Part shown: positions 36,454 to 49,263 of the stretch, piece after piece | Numbering within the stretch: the first letter of the stretch is position 1 | How the letters are laid out: every line of letters starts with the position of its first letter | Position numbers and translations under genes: made by a program | Source: Polyporus tsugae | Taxonomy: Eukaryota > Basidiomycota > Agaricomycetes > Polyporales > Polyporaceae | Length of the DNA: 64,000 nucleotides | Assembly: GCA_024305745.1 (NCBI GenBank) | Contig: JAHRBS010000004.1 | Location: 1,116,001 to 1,180,000, forward strand | Reading direction: 5' to 3' | The notes under the pieces: model-generated | What the model was told of the DNA's origin: nothing | What the model saw: the letters and a program-made list of their open reading frames with translations, nothing else | The model's database searches: none

Positions 36454-37514
36454 ATGGATCCGGTTGCAATGGTGACGACAGCCGGTTTAGGTGATCCAAT
36501 CGCCGTTGAAGAGGCGAAGGCTCTGGTGACAAAGAAGTACCTTGTGTATCTTGACTTTGTTAGCTTCATTGTGCTTCCTGCTACATTTTCTCATGAAATC
36601 TGAAACCTCTCCATAGATTATTGGTCTCCCCATGCCTGACAGCGAATGGTGCCGTTATAATGGGTATCACCCACGATATTGTCCTTCCGATACATCCCAA
36701 CACAGCTCATCTCGTGGTCCCTAGCCCATTCATATGCAAACAGGATCCTGCACATACTTTTGAGTTCATGTTCAAGAACTGCTTCTTATGGGTGGAGAGC
36801 AATACGGTGTTGCGTCTCCGCGTCAGGCGCGACAACGATGCGTACGACAACAGCAAGGCCGTCTCGCTGAACTTGAGGCAACATTACCGGGCGATAAACA
36901 GCTTCGGGCCGCACCTCGACCGCATGGTTGATCACTTCGAGGAACATCCTCAGAATCAGCCTACCCTTACTTCCACTGCCGCGCGGGCTGGTACTCCCTC
37001 TATGCCTCCCCAGCCCGACTTCGACGCTATGATGGGCCGTCTCCCCGTCGTTCTCGACGCAGATAACACGGAGGGTGGCGGACCAGATCGCGAGGCTCGT
37101 GACACGGAGGATGGCGGACCAGATCGCGACGACAAGTCATCCTCGCTGTCGAGCCTACCCGGACGGGGTCCCTACTCCGCCACCAAGTACACGCCTCTAA
37201 TGAATTGTTGGCTCGAGCTCGAGGAGCACCTCAGCGAGACCACAATTCCGAACCCTGTCGAGTTGTGGACGGAGCAGCAGAGAATCGGCGCGTGAGTATG
37301 AGCCGAATATCCCAATTGCTTTTGACCTAGACTGACGAACCTGAACTTGCGCATAACTAGGATCATCAACGATGCAATTGAGATGCACAACGCTGCAATT
37401 AAGAGGCGTAACGCCGAAGGGCTTCAGCCAAGCCTCCATCGACGCTCGCCTCTCCCGAAATCCCAACCGATGCGACCAGCAAGCCATCCAAGAAGTCATG
37501 TCCGCGAAAGCTGA
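36454..37514 (+). CDS. Hypothetical protein, unrecognised
   Basis: No family recognised. Three exons are proposed. Exon 1 (36454-36537 or so) reads MDPVAMVTTAGLGDPIAVEE. After an intron with a GTACCT donor and CATAG acceptor comes the long exon from 36616: LLVSPCLTANGAVIMGITHD, FMFKNCFLWVESNTVLRLRV, QHYRAINSFGPHLDRMV. Inside it the 12-residue-type block GGGPDREARDTED/GGPDRDD is a short tandem repeat followed by a Ser-rich linker. The folded-looking part resumes with CWLELEEHLSETTIPNPVEL. The last exon (from about 37362) gives IINDAIEMHNAAIKRRN and ends SHVRES-TGA at 37514. Length about 320 residues; no signal peptide or membrane segment. Two hydrophobic/amphipathic parts joined by an acidic disordered linker. 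The exon phases fit well, which is the main support. Confidence 0.6.
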
Positions 37515-38137
37515 TCTCCAAAGTCGCGGCAAGGCTAAATACCCTCTCGAAGAGGTTGGGAGGTGAGCGTACCGTGCCCGTCGTCGATAGAATTTAGACC
37601 CATTACGTTGTTTACACAACAGGCTGCGAAGGACTGCAGGTTTCCTCAAAAGGAGACGCGGTCGCCTTGCCCACGCTTGCGTCTGCGTAGTGTGATCTCT
37701 ATGCTTCGTAGAACAAAGCCGATCGACCTGTTTCAGCCCAGCGCCCGACTCTACCCCTCAGTAACTATCGAAGGCGCTATCTATCTATGCTCTCGTGGAG
37801 CCTGAGGGAGGGGGAAATCCGTCAAATTGGTCTTTTGGCAGAGTGTCGCGCGGAGTCGATTGCCACCATACATAAACTCCTACTGCGCCGTCGCCTATCT
37901 GGAAATAAAGGATGGCATCGCGTGCCAGGGTCGTCGCGCGGGTACCTAGCTTTTAAGCACTGCTTGTACATTATGAACGGGACAAATATTATTACCTGTG
38001 CGTCAGGGTATCTATCCGGGTTATATCAAATACGTCCGTCTAGCTATAGTCTATCATACGGTAGGACGTGCAGGTCTAAGGATCATGTCCTATCGTCTAT
38101 CTTGTGTGCAAGTGGATCTAGCAAAGCGAATGGCGTA
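37515..38137. other. Convergent 3' intergenic region
   Basis: About 0.6 kb with less GC than its surroundings, between the hypothetical gene (+) and the TRK gene (-). Open frames overlap the TRK C-terminal exon on the other strand and are shadows. Confidence 0.45.
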
Positions 38138-41100
38138 TCACAGAACATTGACGTCGTTTTCCTTCTTTTCAATGGATTCAGATGGACGGGGAGCGGCTGC
38201 GTCCGCGCCGGGTTGATTTGGGGCTGCATGATTGCCCGGAACCAGCTCTTCAGGTAGCAAGACTATGCGTAGAGACGCAGTGTGAAGCGTTGTTCAGCTG
38301 GTAGAACAAAGTACGGTCACTTACTGGCTCGATCAATCGCAACCGGCAGACCACGATGTCTACCCCGCACCATTATGACGATAACCACCAGCTTCGAGAG
38401 CGGCCCGAAGGCGCCGGAGAACGCGAAGTTGTCGGTCGGCACACCTAGTGACAGCCCAATCCCGCCGAAGGCCGAGACCAGTTCGAAGACTACGACACAA
38501 CGAGGCCATGGTTGTGTGAAAATAGAGTAAATGCAGTACATCAAGGAGTCCGTACCTAGCCGGAAAATGTTGAACCACGGTGCGTTGTCGTCGTCCATGA
38601 GCTTGGTGCGTTCGATGATGCAGATGAGGAAGATACCCCAGACGAGCCACCATATGTCGAACGAAAGCTGGCGACGGAAGTGCCATCCGAAGTACTTGCT
38701 TATGCGCTCACTGCGCGGCTGCTTTTCGTCAAGAGTGGGCTCTTCGTCTTGCGACTCGACTTGAAATACGCCAAGGCTCTTCTCTTCGTATCTACAAATA
38801 TACTTCAGTCACGATGCTAGTTTTGGCAGGATGGGAAAAGGCGTACACGTTAGTTGAACGTATACTGAGTGCAACCTGCGGGGCCGATAAATTACGCTGG
38901 ACGGCCAAACGCGACGCCAGCACTCACGGGGTAGATAGCGATGTACATCATAATGATACAAAGGAACCTGCGTCATTCATCAGTATCCATAGACGGTTTT
39001 GACAAAGATGGACTGACTGGAACGCCGGTGCAGCGGCTGCTAGAGATACAATCGAAAAGCCGGAGGCTCGGACAGCGAAGGATTGGAACAGCCCGGCTAC
39101 AGCACGAGTGCCCGGAGGAAGGGAGGTCACATCCAGGCCGATATCAAGGACGATGAATAACGTCCATTCAATCGCTCTGTGGCGGCGAAGGCATGTCAAC
39201 AGCAGACGAAAGTAAGGCTACCAGATGACGTACGTGAAGAACACTAGAACGGCTGCGAGATACCAGGTGACATGTGAAGGGAATAGGTACAGAAAGCAAC
39301 TGTAAGAAAATCAGCAACTTGCTCTGAATACTCGATATTGCGATAGAAGTTACCGTCTAGGATGGTCCAACAAGAAGTGCAGCACCTGATCCTTGGTTCC
39401 GCCGTCCTTAACAACCTTGGTGCACAACCAACTGGAACGCATGAGACGAAGTCACCGATGGGAGAGCAGTTATGGACGTACATGGCCAATCGCAAGCTTG
39501 GAGACAACGCCTACGTCAGTGGGGACTGAGGAATTGATGAATTTTCCGCTCACAAAATCGGCTGTTACATAAATCAGAGTGGGAAGTTGGGACCTCTGGC
39601 TTAAGCACTGACCAATCCATGATTCCCTGCCAAGATCACAAAGATCATGGCGACTGCAAGAGGGTCAGTGGATTTCATACGAGTCCCCGAACGGTTGAAC
39701 TTACAGATCATGAGGTATGCCTGCTGGAAGGGTACCATTCCCCTAACACCCTTGTCAGGATCTTCGATATGTATGTTAACGAGATCAATCACACACGCGT
39801 CGACTAAGCTCATCCCTCCTCCGGTATATGCGGCGGTTACCTGGCTAAAGCACGCTTTAACACCGGGCGTTAATTCCCCGGAGCAACTGCATCGATACTC
39901 ACAAGAGCGAGAACCTGCACTATTGTCAGCACTGTATGGAATTCTGAAGTGGTAGGCATACCATGACTTGCTAACGAGACGGAATTGACTGTGGAAGACA
40001 GCATCATAGATGTCTGTCGTCGACAGCCAGGGTGCTATTAGGATAAACGAAACTAGTTGCGTGCCAATGAAGTACTGCGCGGAACAGTCAGGCTCCATAT
40101 ATCCCAAGGGGCTTTGGGGACCTACTGAGATTACGATAACGCTCAACATGCGTAAAGCCTGGTATCTACCGAAAGTTCATTAGTGCTGCACCCCAAAGTA
40201 CCTTTGCGAGAATATACTTGCTCGATACCACCAAGCTCCTCCAGCTGTTCATCGCTGAGCTCCTCGGTGTTGAACTCGGAATTGCGTCCAATGACCAAAT
40301 CCTTGAGACCCTCGCTGATCCACTTTATGTGCTCGCCGGATGCATGTTTCTCCACGGGCAACAACTTTGTAAGTCGGCGATAGAGTGACGGGAAATACTT
40401 TCTGGCCAATCGCCTGCCCAACCTGAACGGTCCCGGAAATCCACCGAGTCCTTGGTCCTTCTTACGCTGGCCAACGACAGGACGTCCATCTTCCGTGTAC
40501 TCCTTTCTGGGTGGTGGCACGATGATAGTGCGCCGGCGAGGCACGGGTACACCTAAAATACTTCGCGTCGTCAGAACCAAATCGCAAGACGAGCTGAAGT
40601 CAACCCACCAGGTCGCCGTCTCACATTTCCGCCCAACCCATCCTGCACACCGGCCGCAAAGCGGATACTGTGGGGCGGGGGCGAGACTGGCGACTGCAAA
40701 TGGAGAGCTGCCGAGCGTGGAGAAGAAGTGAATGAATGAACGTCGGCTATGATACCCCTCTCCTGCTCTTCTCCAGCCCCGCCAATCGTTAAGTCCCGCG
40801 ACACGCGGCCCGGGGATTCAACTGCAATCCGAATGCGCGAGCTCGAATCGCTCCATGGGGTCCCCGTGTGCACCCTTACCTCTGCCCCCTGCGCGCTCTC
40901 TAGACCAGTGTCGCCTGTCCCCAGCGCGATTCCTAGCCCGAGCCCAGTCGTTCCGCCAGCCGCGAGCGCAGCAGCGATGCCATCCGACGCTTGGATCCCA
41001 TGGCTCCCGTAGGCTCTGTGCTTCTCCAGCCCGTCCTCAGCGTGCCTAGACGGGGGAGACCAACCGACCCCAGAGACAACGTGCACCACACGGTCCCGCA

Positions 41101-41848
41101 CGGATTGGATCAATGTCTTCTTGCGGTGGGTGGCGATGATGCGCTGCCGGAAGAAGCGCAAACGCACAAGAACCATAACCCATGCGACTATCGTCTAGTA
41201 TGCACAGCATTCAGTGAGTGACGGTTCACATATACACTCGTACGATTGGCGTCCACTCACCACATCGCCCATTAGCATGAGGACGAAAAGGATGACTTGT
41301 TGGAAGGCGGTCAAGGTACTGAGGTTGACCGTGGACAGTCCCGTGACGGTGAGGGCAGAATAGCACAAGAAAAGGGCATCGATGAATGCTGTCAATGGGA
41401 AGTATTTAGCATTGTAAAAGGCATCCGACAGTGGATACTAAATGTAAGAACAACACAACTCGAGCTGCAGCTAGGATGGTTCACAGACGGAGACTCGGCG
41501 TAGCGCCAAACCTTGGGCATGCCAAGCCTCCAGAATTCCAGAATCCAAAGCTTGGACCCACAAACGCCTCGTTCCACAGCTGTGCCGACTCAACTGGAGA
41601 TACTACTCGGGCTGACGTAGTAGTGTTCGAGCAACGTCTAGACGGGCGCCGAGCCATCTTCTCTACTCTCCGCAAAGAAAGGACGACTCACGTATGTGAA
41701 ACTCTCCGTTGACAGCGTAGAAGATTGCAGCAGCAACCAAAGGGACCAAAGTGAAGTATACGAGGTGCAAACGGAAAAAGTTGGCTTCATCTTCGATCCA
41801 TTGGCGGACTTGTGTGTACTGATCCCGGAGCGAGTCGAGGACGGCCAT
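38138..41848 (-). CDS. TRK: TRK/KTR-type potassium transporter
   Basis: Plasma-membrane K+ uptake protein with four membrane-pore-membrane units. The start is MAVLDSLRDQYTQVRQW at 41848. The first unit has YFTLVPLVAAAIFYAV and a pore with TVTGLSTVNLST. A long cytosolic region of about 300 residues follows (VHVVSGVGW, many Ser/Gly, later TIIVPPPRKEYTEDG and KWISEGLKDLVIG). The second pore reads AAYTGGGMSLVD, the third ASGFSIVSLAAAAPAFQ then FLCIIMMYIAIYPV. The fourth is VSAFGGIGLSLGVP and ends in VVIVIMVRGRHRGLP, the hallmark TRK arginine helix. The cytosolic tail closes EKKENDVNVL-TGA at 38138. Each pore keeps the filter glycine. More than a dozen small introns are inferred. Divergent from RGP1. 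Confidence 0.93.
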
Positions 41849-42660
41849 GTGATTGCTGCTAGAAAGGAATTTCTAGAGCAGGAGAGAACAATGCCCAGGT
41901 ATAAGAGCTCAGTCGAGTGTGGGTAGAATTGTCGAGGGATCGAAAGGAACAGGAAACAGGCAGGGAGACACGTGTGGTGAGCTGGATGCATGCATTGCAT
42001 GTACTTAAGCTATGATGTGCGTAGGCGTCTGTTCGGCCACAAACGCCCAAGAACACATGCAATGAGGTCAGTCGTGAATTAATTTCAGAATGAGCACTGG
42101 GCACAGGATAGAGTTTGTTCTGTGGATCAGAGGGTGGTGGCTCGGATGAATCAACAAAACAGTGCGTTGACGAGGGACCCAGAGGCACTAATATGGATCC
42201 TTACTCTCCTGTATCAGAGAGCGGTTTTCCAAGCTCTCTCCTTATCCATATAGTAATACATACAATAAAAGGTTAACTCAGTGGACCGTCGAAGCTTGAA
42301 AAACGAACGACGCGTGTGGCACTATGCAGAGGAAGCACGTGACCGCGTGAAGCGGGCCGATGGCATTGGCAGGGCGGAAGAGATCAGATTCACTGACCGA
42401 GACGATGACGGCCCCGGGGAAGGAGTTGGCGGCGTTGAGACGGCGGTTGACGCGCTCATGAATCATCGACCCCGTTTCCTCGTCCATCGACGATGCCGTC
42501 CCCGGTAGCGACCTCCTCCTAGCATCCCCGTCCAGACCCTCTCCTCCGTGTGAGATACTCCTCAGACTCGTCCCTTGCCCGCATTCTTCCCACAGAAGCT
42601 GTCTCACCCACCCACGTACTCCTCTTAACCGTCCTCCGTCATCCCTCATCCCGACGTCTC
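41849..42660. promoter_or_regulatory. Divergent promoter region, TRK and RGP1
   Basis: About 0.8 kb between the two starts. Pyrimidine-rich sequence precedes RGP1 (42500-42660). No clear TATA box and no gene. Confidence 0.4.
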
Positions 42661-45600
42661 ATGGCCGGCCCAGCATCCCCCACAATCGACGAGGCCATCC
42701 GCGTCGTCGTCACTCCGTCTCAGGCATCCTACTTCGCAGGCGAGCCATTTTCCGTTACAGTCACATTCACCAACACACGCTCCCCCGAGACTCCCGCCCC
42801 TCTCCCTCGGTCCTCTTCCCATACCCATCGTCGAGGAGCTCACTCCATTAGCTCTGTCCCCCTCGCCCGTCCACCCACGTCCCCTGGCACTCCACGCACC
42901 GCTGTCCCCGTTTTCCGCACAAATGGCGACTCGAGCAGCTCCTCATCTCGCAAGGGTCTCATCGGCCATGGTCTACCGACAAAGTCCAGGTCGTCGGACG
43001 AACCGCCTTCAGCTGAGGTCCTGAGGAAGAGGTTCTTGGCTTCCCGGTCACTCTCCATATCAATATCTTCCGACGACCTTTCAGTCTCAAACGAATCCAA
43101 GGAGCCCTCTTCTCCGGTAAACCGACCGGTAGTGAATGGAACAAGCAGCAGTGAGTTTCCCTTCCTCCCCCGTTGTTCATACCACTGTGTTCTCTGAACC
43201 CGTCTGACACTCTGTTCCCCGTAGGTCTAGTCGCTGGATCATCCTCTCCACGAGTTGTCGCTCCTCTTGCTAGAACGCCTACGCTACCACCTAATCACCC
43301 TCATGCTCGAAAGCAGTCTCTCTTAGATGGCCAATTACAACTCCAGGATCTACGACCACCACCCACCATGTCTCCCTTTACTTCCTCCCCGAACGCTTCC
43401 ATGTCCACTTTCTCGTTGTCCCTTGACCCCATAGCCGAGGCAGCGTCTACTTCACCGAATGCACCCACGACACCTTACATCCCCTCACCGCTCCCAAATT
43501 CCGACCTGCCAAATGTCCGCAAACAGATTCCCTCCGGTCCTCGAGCTTCGACAACGGCGAACGCTAACGGTCACCCGTGCCATCTAGACGAGCTGCCCCG
43601 TGGACCACCCCGTCGCCCCCCTCAGCTTGGTCTAGGTTACGGAGCCCCTCCAGCAGCATCACCTACGGCATATCTGAAGCCGCCACGGACAGCCTTCTCG
43701 TCCTCTTTCCCGATCGCAAACACGGAGCTTATCTTATACGCCTACGCGCAACTACTCGGTACGCTCACCGTTACTCCGCTGCCCGACGCACCTTCATCCC
43801 CGGACCAATCTCGGAACCTCAATCGTCTCCGTACACATCTGTTGAAACGCAAGGCGGTGGGTGGGGGGAGCATGGACATATCGTCGTCTCTGAGCGCACG
43901 ACCCGGCTCACCAACTAGCCCCACCCGGCGGGTGTCCCACGGCCGGTCTTCATCCCTCTCTGCCGGACTTCTTTCCATACTCTCTCCCAGCTCTCCCGGT
44001 CTCCAGCCAACCCCCCAACCGTTCATCCCTGGGCATCGCGCACGGACATCATCCGTGTTCTCCTTATTTTCCAGTGGGCAGAGTCCGCCACAGTCCAGCC
44101 GGTCAGCTGTCGGGTTAGGCTTGAGCACCTCTGTGTCCGAAGACGACGAGATTGACCCTGACCAGCCTCTCCCGACGCTGGAGGTGCAGCCTTCGATGCT
44201 TGCTGTGGATCTCAGCCTTGGTCCGGGCGAGTCGCGGACATGTACGTGCCTTCGCCATTCCCGTCCATCATTCTAACAGCATGACTGATGTGTGATTCTA
44301 TCCCAGACACCTACACGCTGAACCTTCCGGACAACCTTCCTCCGACGTTCCGAGGACGTACGCTGAAGTTCTCGTATCAGTTCATTCTGGGAGTCTGTCG
44401 TGCGGGTGGGAGCACGCAGGGATCGAGTAACAGTAGGGTGATGAAGGTGCCCATACGCGTGTACAACAACGTTGCAGGTGAGGTCGCAACCTCTCGCTGT
44501 CCATATGGCCGCTCACACGCGCACGATGCAGTGGGTAGACCGCTCGTGCCCTACGACCTTCTGTGGCCTGTTGCCTCCCAGCGCGCACCAATCCCCCCTG
44601 GCAAGGTCACCGAAGGCTCCAAGGAGCAGAAGAAGCGCACCGGTCTTCGGGCAGTGCCGCTCTCGGCAGCCAAGCCTGGAACATACGAAGACCTGCAAGG
44701 GTATGCACGCAACCTCCTTGCGTCCTTCCCCGACCCGAGGGCTACCGGCGTTAGGATCAAGCTTCCCATCCAGGCCGTCCAGCATGGCAACGGGGACATG
44801 GAGCGTGAACTGGAAGGCGACATGGACAGTCCGACCGGATGCCGACAGGCGGTTGAGGTGTTGACTCGGAATCCCAAGAAGGGTGCGTCTAGTTTAAAGC
44901 TTGCCGTGGATGTCAATTGAGCTGCTTCGTTCAGCATCCTATGATGTCAACAAGGATGGAGTGAAGGTCGCCGTTCTCACGTTTCCGAGGAGCGCGTACC
45001 GGCTTGGGGAAACGATCCTAGGCGTCGTCGAGCTGAACGAGCGGCATCATCGAGCTCGAGTGCTCAAGGTAGTTATCCATTCAGCTGGCACCGGAAAACG
45101 CTACAATGACTCACACGACACGGGTAGCTATCTGCCATGCTAGAGGCGCATGAGTCTCTCCCGAGCAGTATCGCCTCACCAACGCTCTCCCGGCACACGC
45201 GGCGCGTTCACGCGGAACACCATTCATGCTTCATGCCCGCCACTCTTCGGATGACCTTCTCGTTGGACATCCCGCCAGACGCCAGCCCAGCGTTTGAGGC
45301 GGCGTACGAGGATCAACATCTCGATACGGACCCCGTGGACGTCCGGAAAGCCAAGCCAAAGTCAGGTGGATTGGAGTGGAAGGTCCGGCTGTGTCTCCTG
45401 GTCGCCATCGCGTCTCCGAACGCGCGTGAAGGTCCCGACGGTGTGCGCACGCGCCACCTCGTGCGAGACAGAGGGCGGGGACAATGGGGTTCGTCGTGGA
45501 AGGCTGCACAAACCATCGCCCCGCTCGAACGTCCCGCTCCCCCCTCGTCGTCCGGTCCCACGACACCTAACGTCAACGGAGAACCTGCGCCTGCAAGCAC

Positions 45601-45832
45601 TGCACTGTCATGGGTGTCTTACCTCGCCTCGTCGCTCCTTGGCCCGTCAAACGCCGGGTATCACGATGGAGACGAGGATCTCGAGGACGCAGATGGCGAA
45701 GACGGCGACGACGTCGGGCCAGAGGAGGCGTGGCGGGACGTGAAGGTGGAGATGGTCGAGTGCGAGGTCCCTGTGAAGGTGTGGCCCGGCAACACGGCAT
45801 TCAAGGCAACAGAGGTCGTCTTCGATGTCTGA
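42661..45832 (+). CDS. RGP1: Rgp1-family protein (RIC1-RGP1 Rab6/Ypt6 GEF subunit)
   Basis: Partner of Ric1 in the guanine exchange complex that activates Ypt6/Rab6 on the Golgi. The start is MAGPASPTIDEAIRVVV at 42661. The arrestin-like first strand set appears as ASYFAGEPFSVTVTFTNT. A very long Ser/Pro-rich insert follows (about residues 45-330). The Rgp1 core then resumes: NTELILYAYAQLLGTLTV, LPPTFRGRTLKFSYQFILGV, SRVMKVPIRVYNN and RPLVPYDLLWPV. Later it has VAVLTFPRSAYRLGETILGVV, CFMPATLRMTFSLDIPP and LEWKVRLCLLVAI. It ends VECEVPVKVWPGNTAF and VVFDV-TGA at 45832. Introns lie near 43152, 44242, 44480, 44884 and 45070. Longer than yeast Rgp1 because of the disordered insert, which is usual in basidiomycete members. 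Confidence 0.9.
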
Positions 45833-47072
45833 AGGCGCGCTAGAAGCCTGCGTTGAGGTAAAGCCGCATCCCCGTTCCGCGTCGCGTGCCCACTCCGAGC
45901 CTGACGTTTGATGTCATCGCAGGCTGTCTGTCACTCCTCCACCCGCCGGAGGCATTGTGGCGAGCGGCGAGCAGGCGATGGAGCTGTTGGATCCCGTATC
46001 AAGATCCACCCGTTGTCTTGGCTTTGGATCGAATGCGCTATTCTGCATTTTGCATGCCTTGCGGGGTGCAGGGATGGAGGCAGGCGCCGTGTGGAGACGG
46101 ATCTCGAGCGCTAGTGGGGCAGAGCTGTGCTGCGCACGGAGCCGGAGTCTTGTCCTGCGCGCCGACGCGGACTATGGGCGGACCATGTACTCGCCGGCCG
46201 ACATCTTTATCCAACACTAACGTCCGCAGAACGCCAGGCACGCAGCGTGACGTCGGTCTGTGGCAATGTGGCATGAGAGCCAGGTCGGGGAGCCAGGGAA
46301 AAGCTGAGAGCGTATAGGCCGACGCAAGGCTAATCCCGGGAGGGAGTCCCACCTGGCCGGATCATTGGGCAGAGCAGAGGGTTTCGAGGGGTCAGCTGGA
46401 GGGCAAGAAGGTGGGAACGAGGGAGAGCTGTGTGTTGAGAAGCTTTGTGTAGTGATGGAGTGTGTAAAGCAGTTTAGCGTTCATGAATGGGCTGGGAGAG
46501 GATGATCGGGTGCAGCCAGTGCGGGCGTGCCTTGTGACCATGAGCTGCCTAATCGGGGACAGGGGTGACCGAGCCACCGTCTTTCGCGCCGTCACCTGAG
46601 CGAGCAGAGCCTACACCGCGATGGCCATGGCCCCGACCGAGCACTGACATTCTTTTCTCCTCTCCCCCCCCTCTCCGACATAGACGACTTGTGAGTCTCC
46701 ATCATCCCCCTCCTGCCACCACGCCCACTTCTAGACCTGCTTCGTTTCTTCTCTAGCCATCCCCACGATCCCCTCTAGACCGCTGTCGGAACATCGTAGA
46801 GTCCGAGACGCGTGTACAACAGCAGAGCTCACGACCAACTGTGCGTATCCTGCCCATCCGTCGCAACGCGCGGGCTGACCGCGCCTTTAGACTAACGACC
46901 CTAGAGGAGAACGCGCGTGTACGCTATAGTCGTCTAGATCCCCTTTCACCCCACGGACCCTACTCTCTGTCCGCAGCACCTCTTCCCCCTTCTCCTCACA
47001 CGAGTTCTCAAACTGGCGACTGTCCAAAACTTCGAGCAGCTCCGCCACCTCGGCCAGCCATCGTTGACTCTC
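45833..47072. other. Intergenic region upstream of PSP1
   Basis: About 1.2 kb. The part 46560-47070 is pyrimidine-rich and is probably promoter plus leader of the PSP1 gene. The open frame at 45886-46317 has no motif. Nothing else supported. Confidence 0.45.
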
Positions 47073-49263
47073 ATGCAGTCTCCCAACAACAACCAGCAGC
47101 ACGCGTCTGACGACGACGTCGATCGCCAGAATCGCTTTCTCTCTACCCAAGGTACGGAGACTCCCAATTCGCTCAGCCTCCGCGAGCGTGCAGCGAGCCA
47201 GCCCCCCCGCTCCCAGAGCTTCGTCGCACCCCCACCCCAACCGGTCCGCAACAACTCTGGTGGCAGCGGCTCTGGGGCCTGGGGCCGCTTCTCGTCCGGC
47301 CTCAATCCACTCGCCCAGTCGGTTCCCACGCGCAGTGCTTCCTTCTCTTCCTCGCCTTTAAGTACCCATAGCCCCTTCTCATCCGCCATGCGCGACTCCC
47401 GCTTTGCGTCCACGTTCGAGGACGACGAGTCCGAGGGGTTCAGTGACATCCAGGACCCGTACGACATGTACGACGAGCGCTACCCGCGGAACGGCATGTC
47501 CCTCAGGGGGCGTACCTACGCCGCTGACCTCACGCGGAGCAGGTCCCAGTCCCTTGCGACCTCGCGGCCTGGCGCGATCGGCAGCGGTTTCCCCGGGCAG
47601 GCGTTCGGACAGTGGGATGGGTCGTCCCCCCAGAGCATCCCCTCACGGTACGACATCAAGACACCAACGAGTGGCAGCCGGTATGGTTCTCTTGGTGCCC
47701 TCGGCCGCTCGCCGTCGAACGGATACTCTCAGGGTTCGATCACGGACCCGTCGAACATGAGCCCGTTCGTGCGAGACGTGGGCCAGATTCTCCTGGACGA
47801 CGGATCCGCGTTCCGGGAGCTGTGGGCGGGAATGAACCCTCCTCGCGACGAGAACGGTGGAGGAGGGAGTGGGACGACCAGCCGACGTCACAGCGTCAGC
47901 GTCGTGCAACCGCGGCGGCCGATCGTGGGCTTTAACGCTCCCGCTGCGGACTTGCAAGAGGACACGTCCTTCGCGCATTCCTCCACTTTCGGCGGCGGGG
48001 GCGGACTCATGCTCACGGATGACGAACTCGCCAGCGATCTTGGCCTGATGAGCATTAACGAACCACGCCCTGTGACGTCTGTGCAGCCTCCATCCCTGCC
48101 TTCCTCGCTGCCGATCTACGCGCCCTTGTCGAGAAGCCCGCCCGCCGCCTCCGATCGTGTCTCCCCGTACCAGGCCTTGCATCTCAACATCCCCGGGGGC
48201 GTGGGCAACTCGTACTCCCGTCAATCGATTGTCGGTTCGCCAAGTGATAGCGGCCTCTCTGGCGGCAGCCCTTCGCGAGGCCACATCGACACCTTCGTGC
48301 AGGAGGGCGCCCTCTCACGGGAGACAGGGCGACCAACTTCAAACCTCCTCATGGCGCGGTACGTTCCCGGACACGGCATCCAGCAGATTCCCGAACAAAG
48401 CATACTGTCGACATCCATCTCCCCCACATCGCTTCGTAGCGGAGGCCACTTCGGCCAGCCGCAGCAGATGCAGCGACGCCCGTCCGACGCGTCAAAGCCG
48501 CTCAGCGAGCTCGGGAAAGGCATGCCTTTGCACGCCGTGCCCACGTCGTGGCCGCTGTACATCGTCGAGTTCAAGGCGGGCAGGACGGACCTGTTCTACT
48601 GCACGGACCTATCGCAGGACATCCGCATCGGCGATCTTGTCGTCGTAGAGGCGGACCGCGGCAAGGACTTGGGCAAGGTCGTCAATGACACAATCACGCT
48701 CGCTGAGGTCGAGGCGTTCCAGAAGCAGCAAAAGCTGATGAGCATGGGCCACGCGGACGTGCATGGGGTGCCCACGAGCCCGGCGGGCACGTCGGGGGGA
48801 GCCGTCAAGGACATCAACCCGAAGATGATTTACGGCAAGGCTCAGCATCGAGATACGCAGTGCGTTCTATTCGCTTCAGTTAGAGTGTAGCCTGTTAAAG
48901 TTTGGCACAGGAGCCTTGCGGCAAAAGCCCAAGATGAGGCAAAGGCGCTGGAACTATGCCGGAGTAAGGTTCGGCAGCGGAAGCTGCCCATGGAGGTCGT
49001 TGATGCTGAGTATCAATGGTGCGTCGACGGTGGTCCTCGTTAACGTTCGTCCGTGCTGACTGTGTGTACAGGGACCGCCGTAAATTAACTTTCTATTTCG
49101 TCGCTGAAAAGAGGATCGACTTCCGCGAGCTCGTGCGCGAGCTTTTCCGGTGCGTGTCTTTGGGGATAATTAAGCAAGAGGTGCTGACGTTGTCCCGAGT
49201 AGCCTCTATAAAACTCGAATCTGGATGGCTTCCCTTGGAGGAGCAGGAGGCCTCGAGCAGTAG
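47073..49263 (+). CDS. PSP1: PSP1 C-terminal domain protein
   Basis: Homologue of yeast Psp1, a suppressor of DNA polymerase alpha mutants; the PSP1 domain also occurs in bacterial and kinetoplastid proteins with poorly defined RNA-linked roles. The ATG at 47073 gives MQSPNNNQQHASDDD. About 480 residues are Ser/Gly/Pro-rich and probably disordered. The domain starts PLYIVEFKAGRTDLFYC and DIRIGDLVVVEADRGKDLG. Introns at GTGCGT near 48859 and 49019 join it to SLAAKAQDEAKALELCRSKV, LPMEVVDAEYQW, then DRRKLTFYFVAEKRIDFRE. The last exon reads LYKTRIWMASLGGAGGLEQ-TAG, stop at 49261-49263. That C-terminus is characteristic of the eukaryotic PSP1 family. Domain complete; about 670 residues. Confidence 0.92.

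Noticed and set aside
42281..42508. Plus-strand open frame before RGP1
   Set aside because: No motif, lies in the divergent promoter region, no splice link to the RGP1 start.
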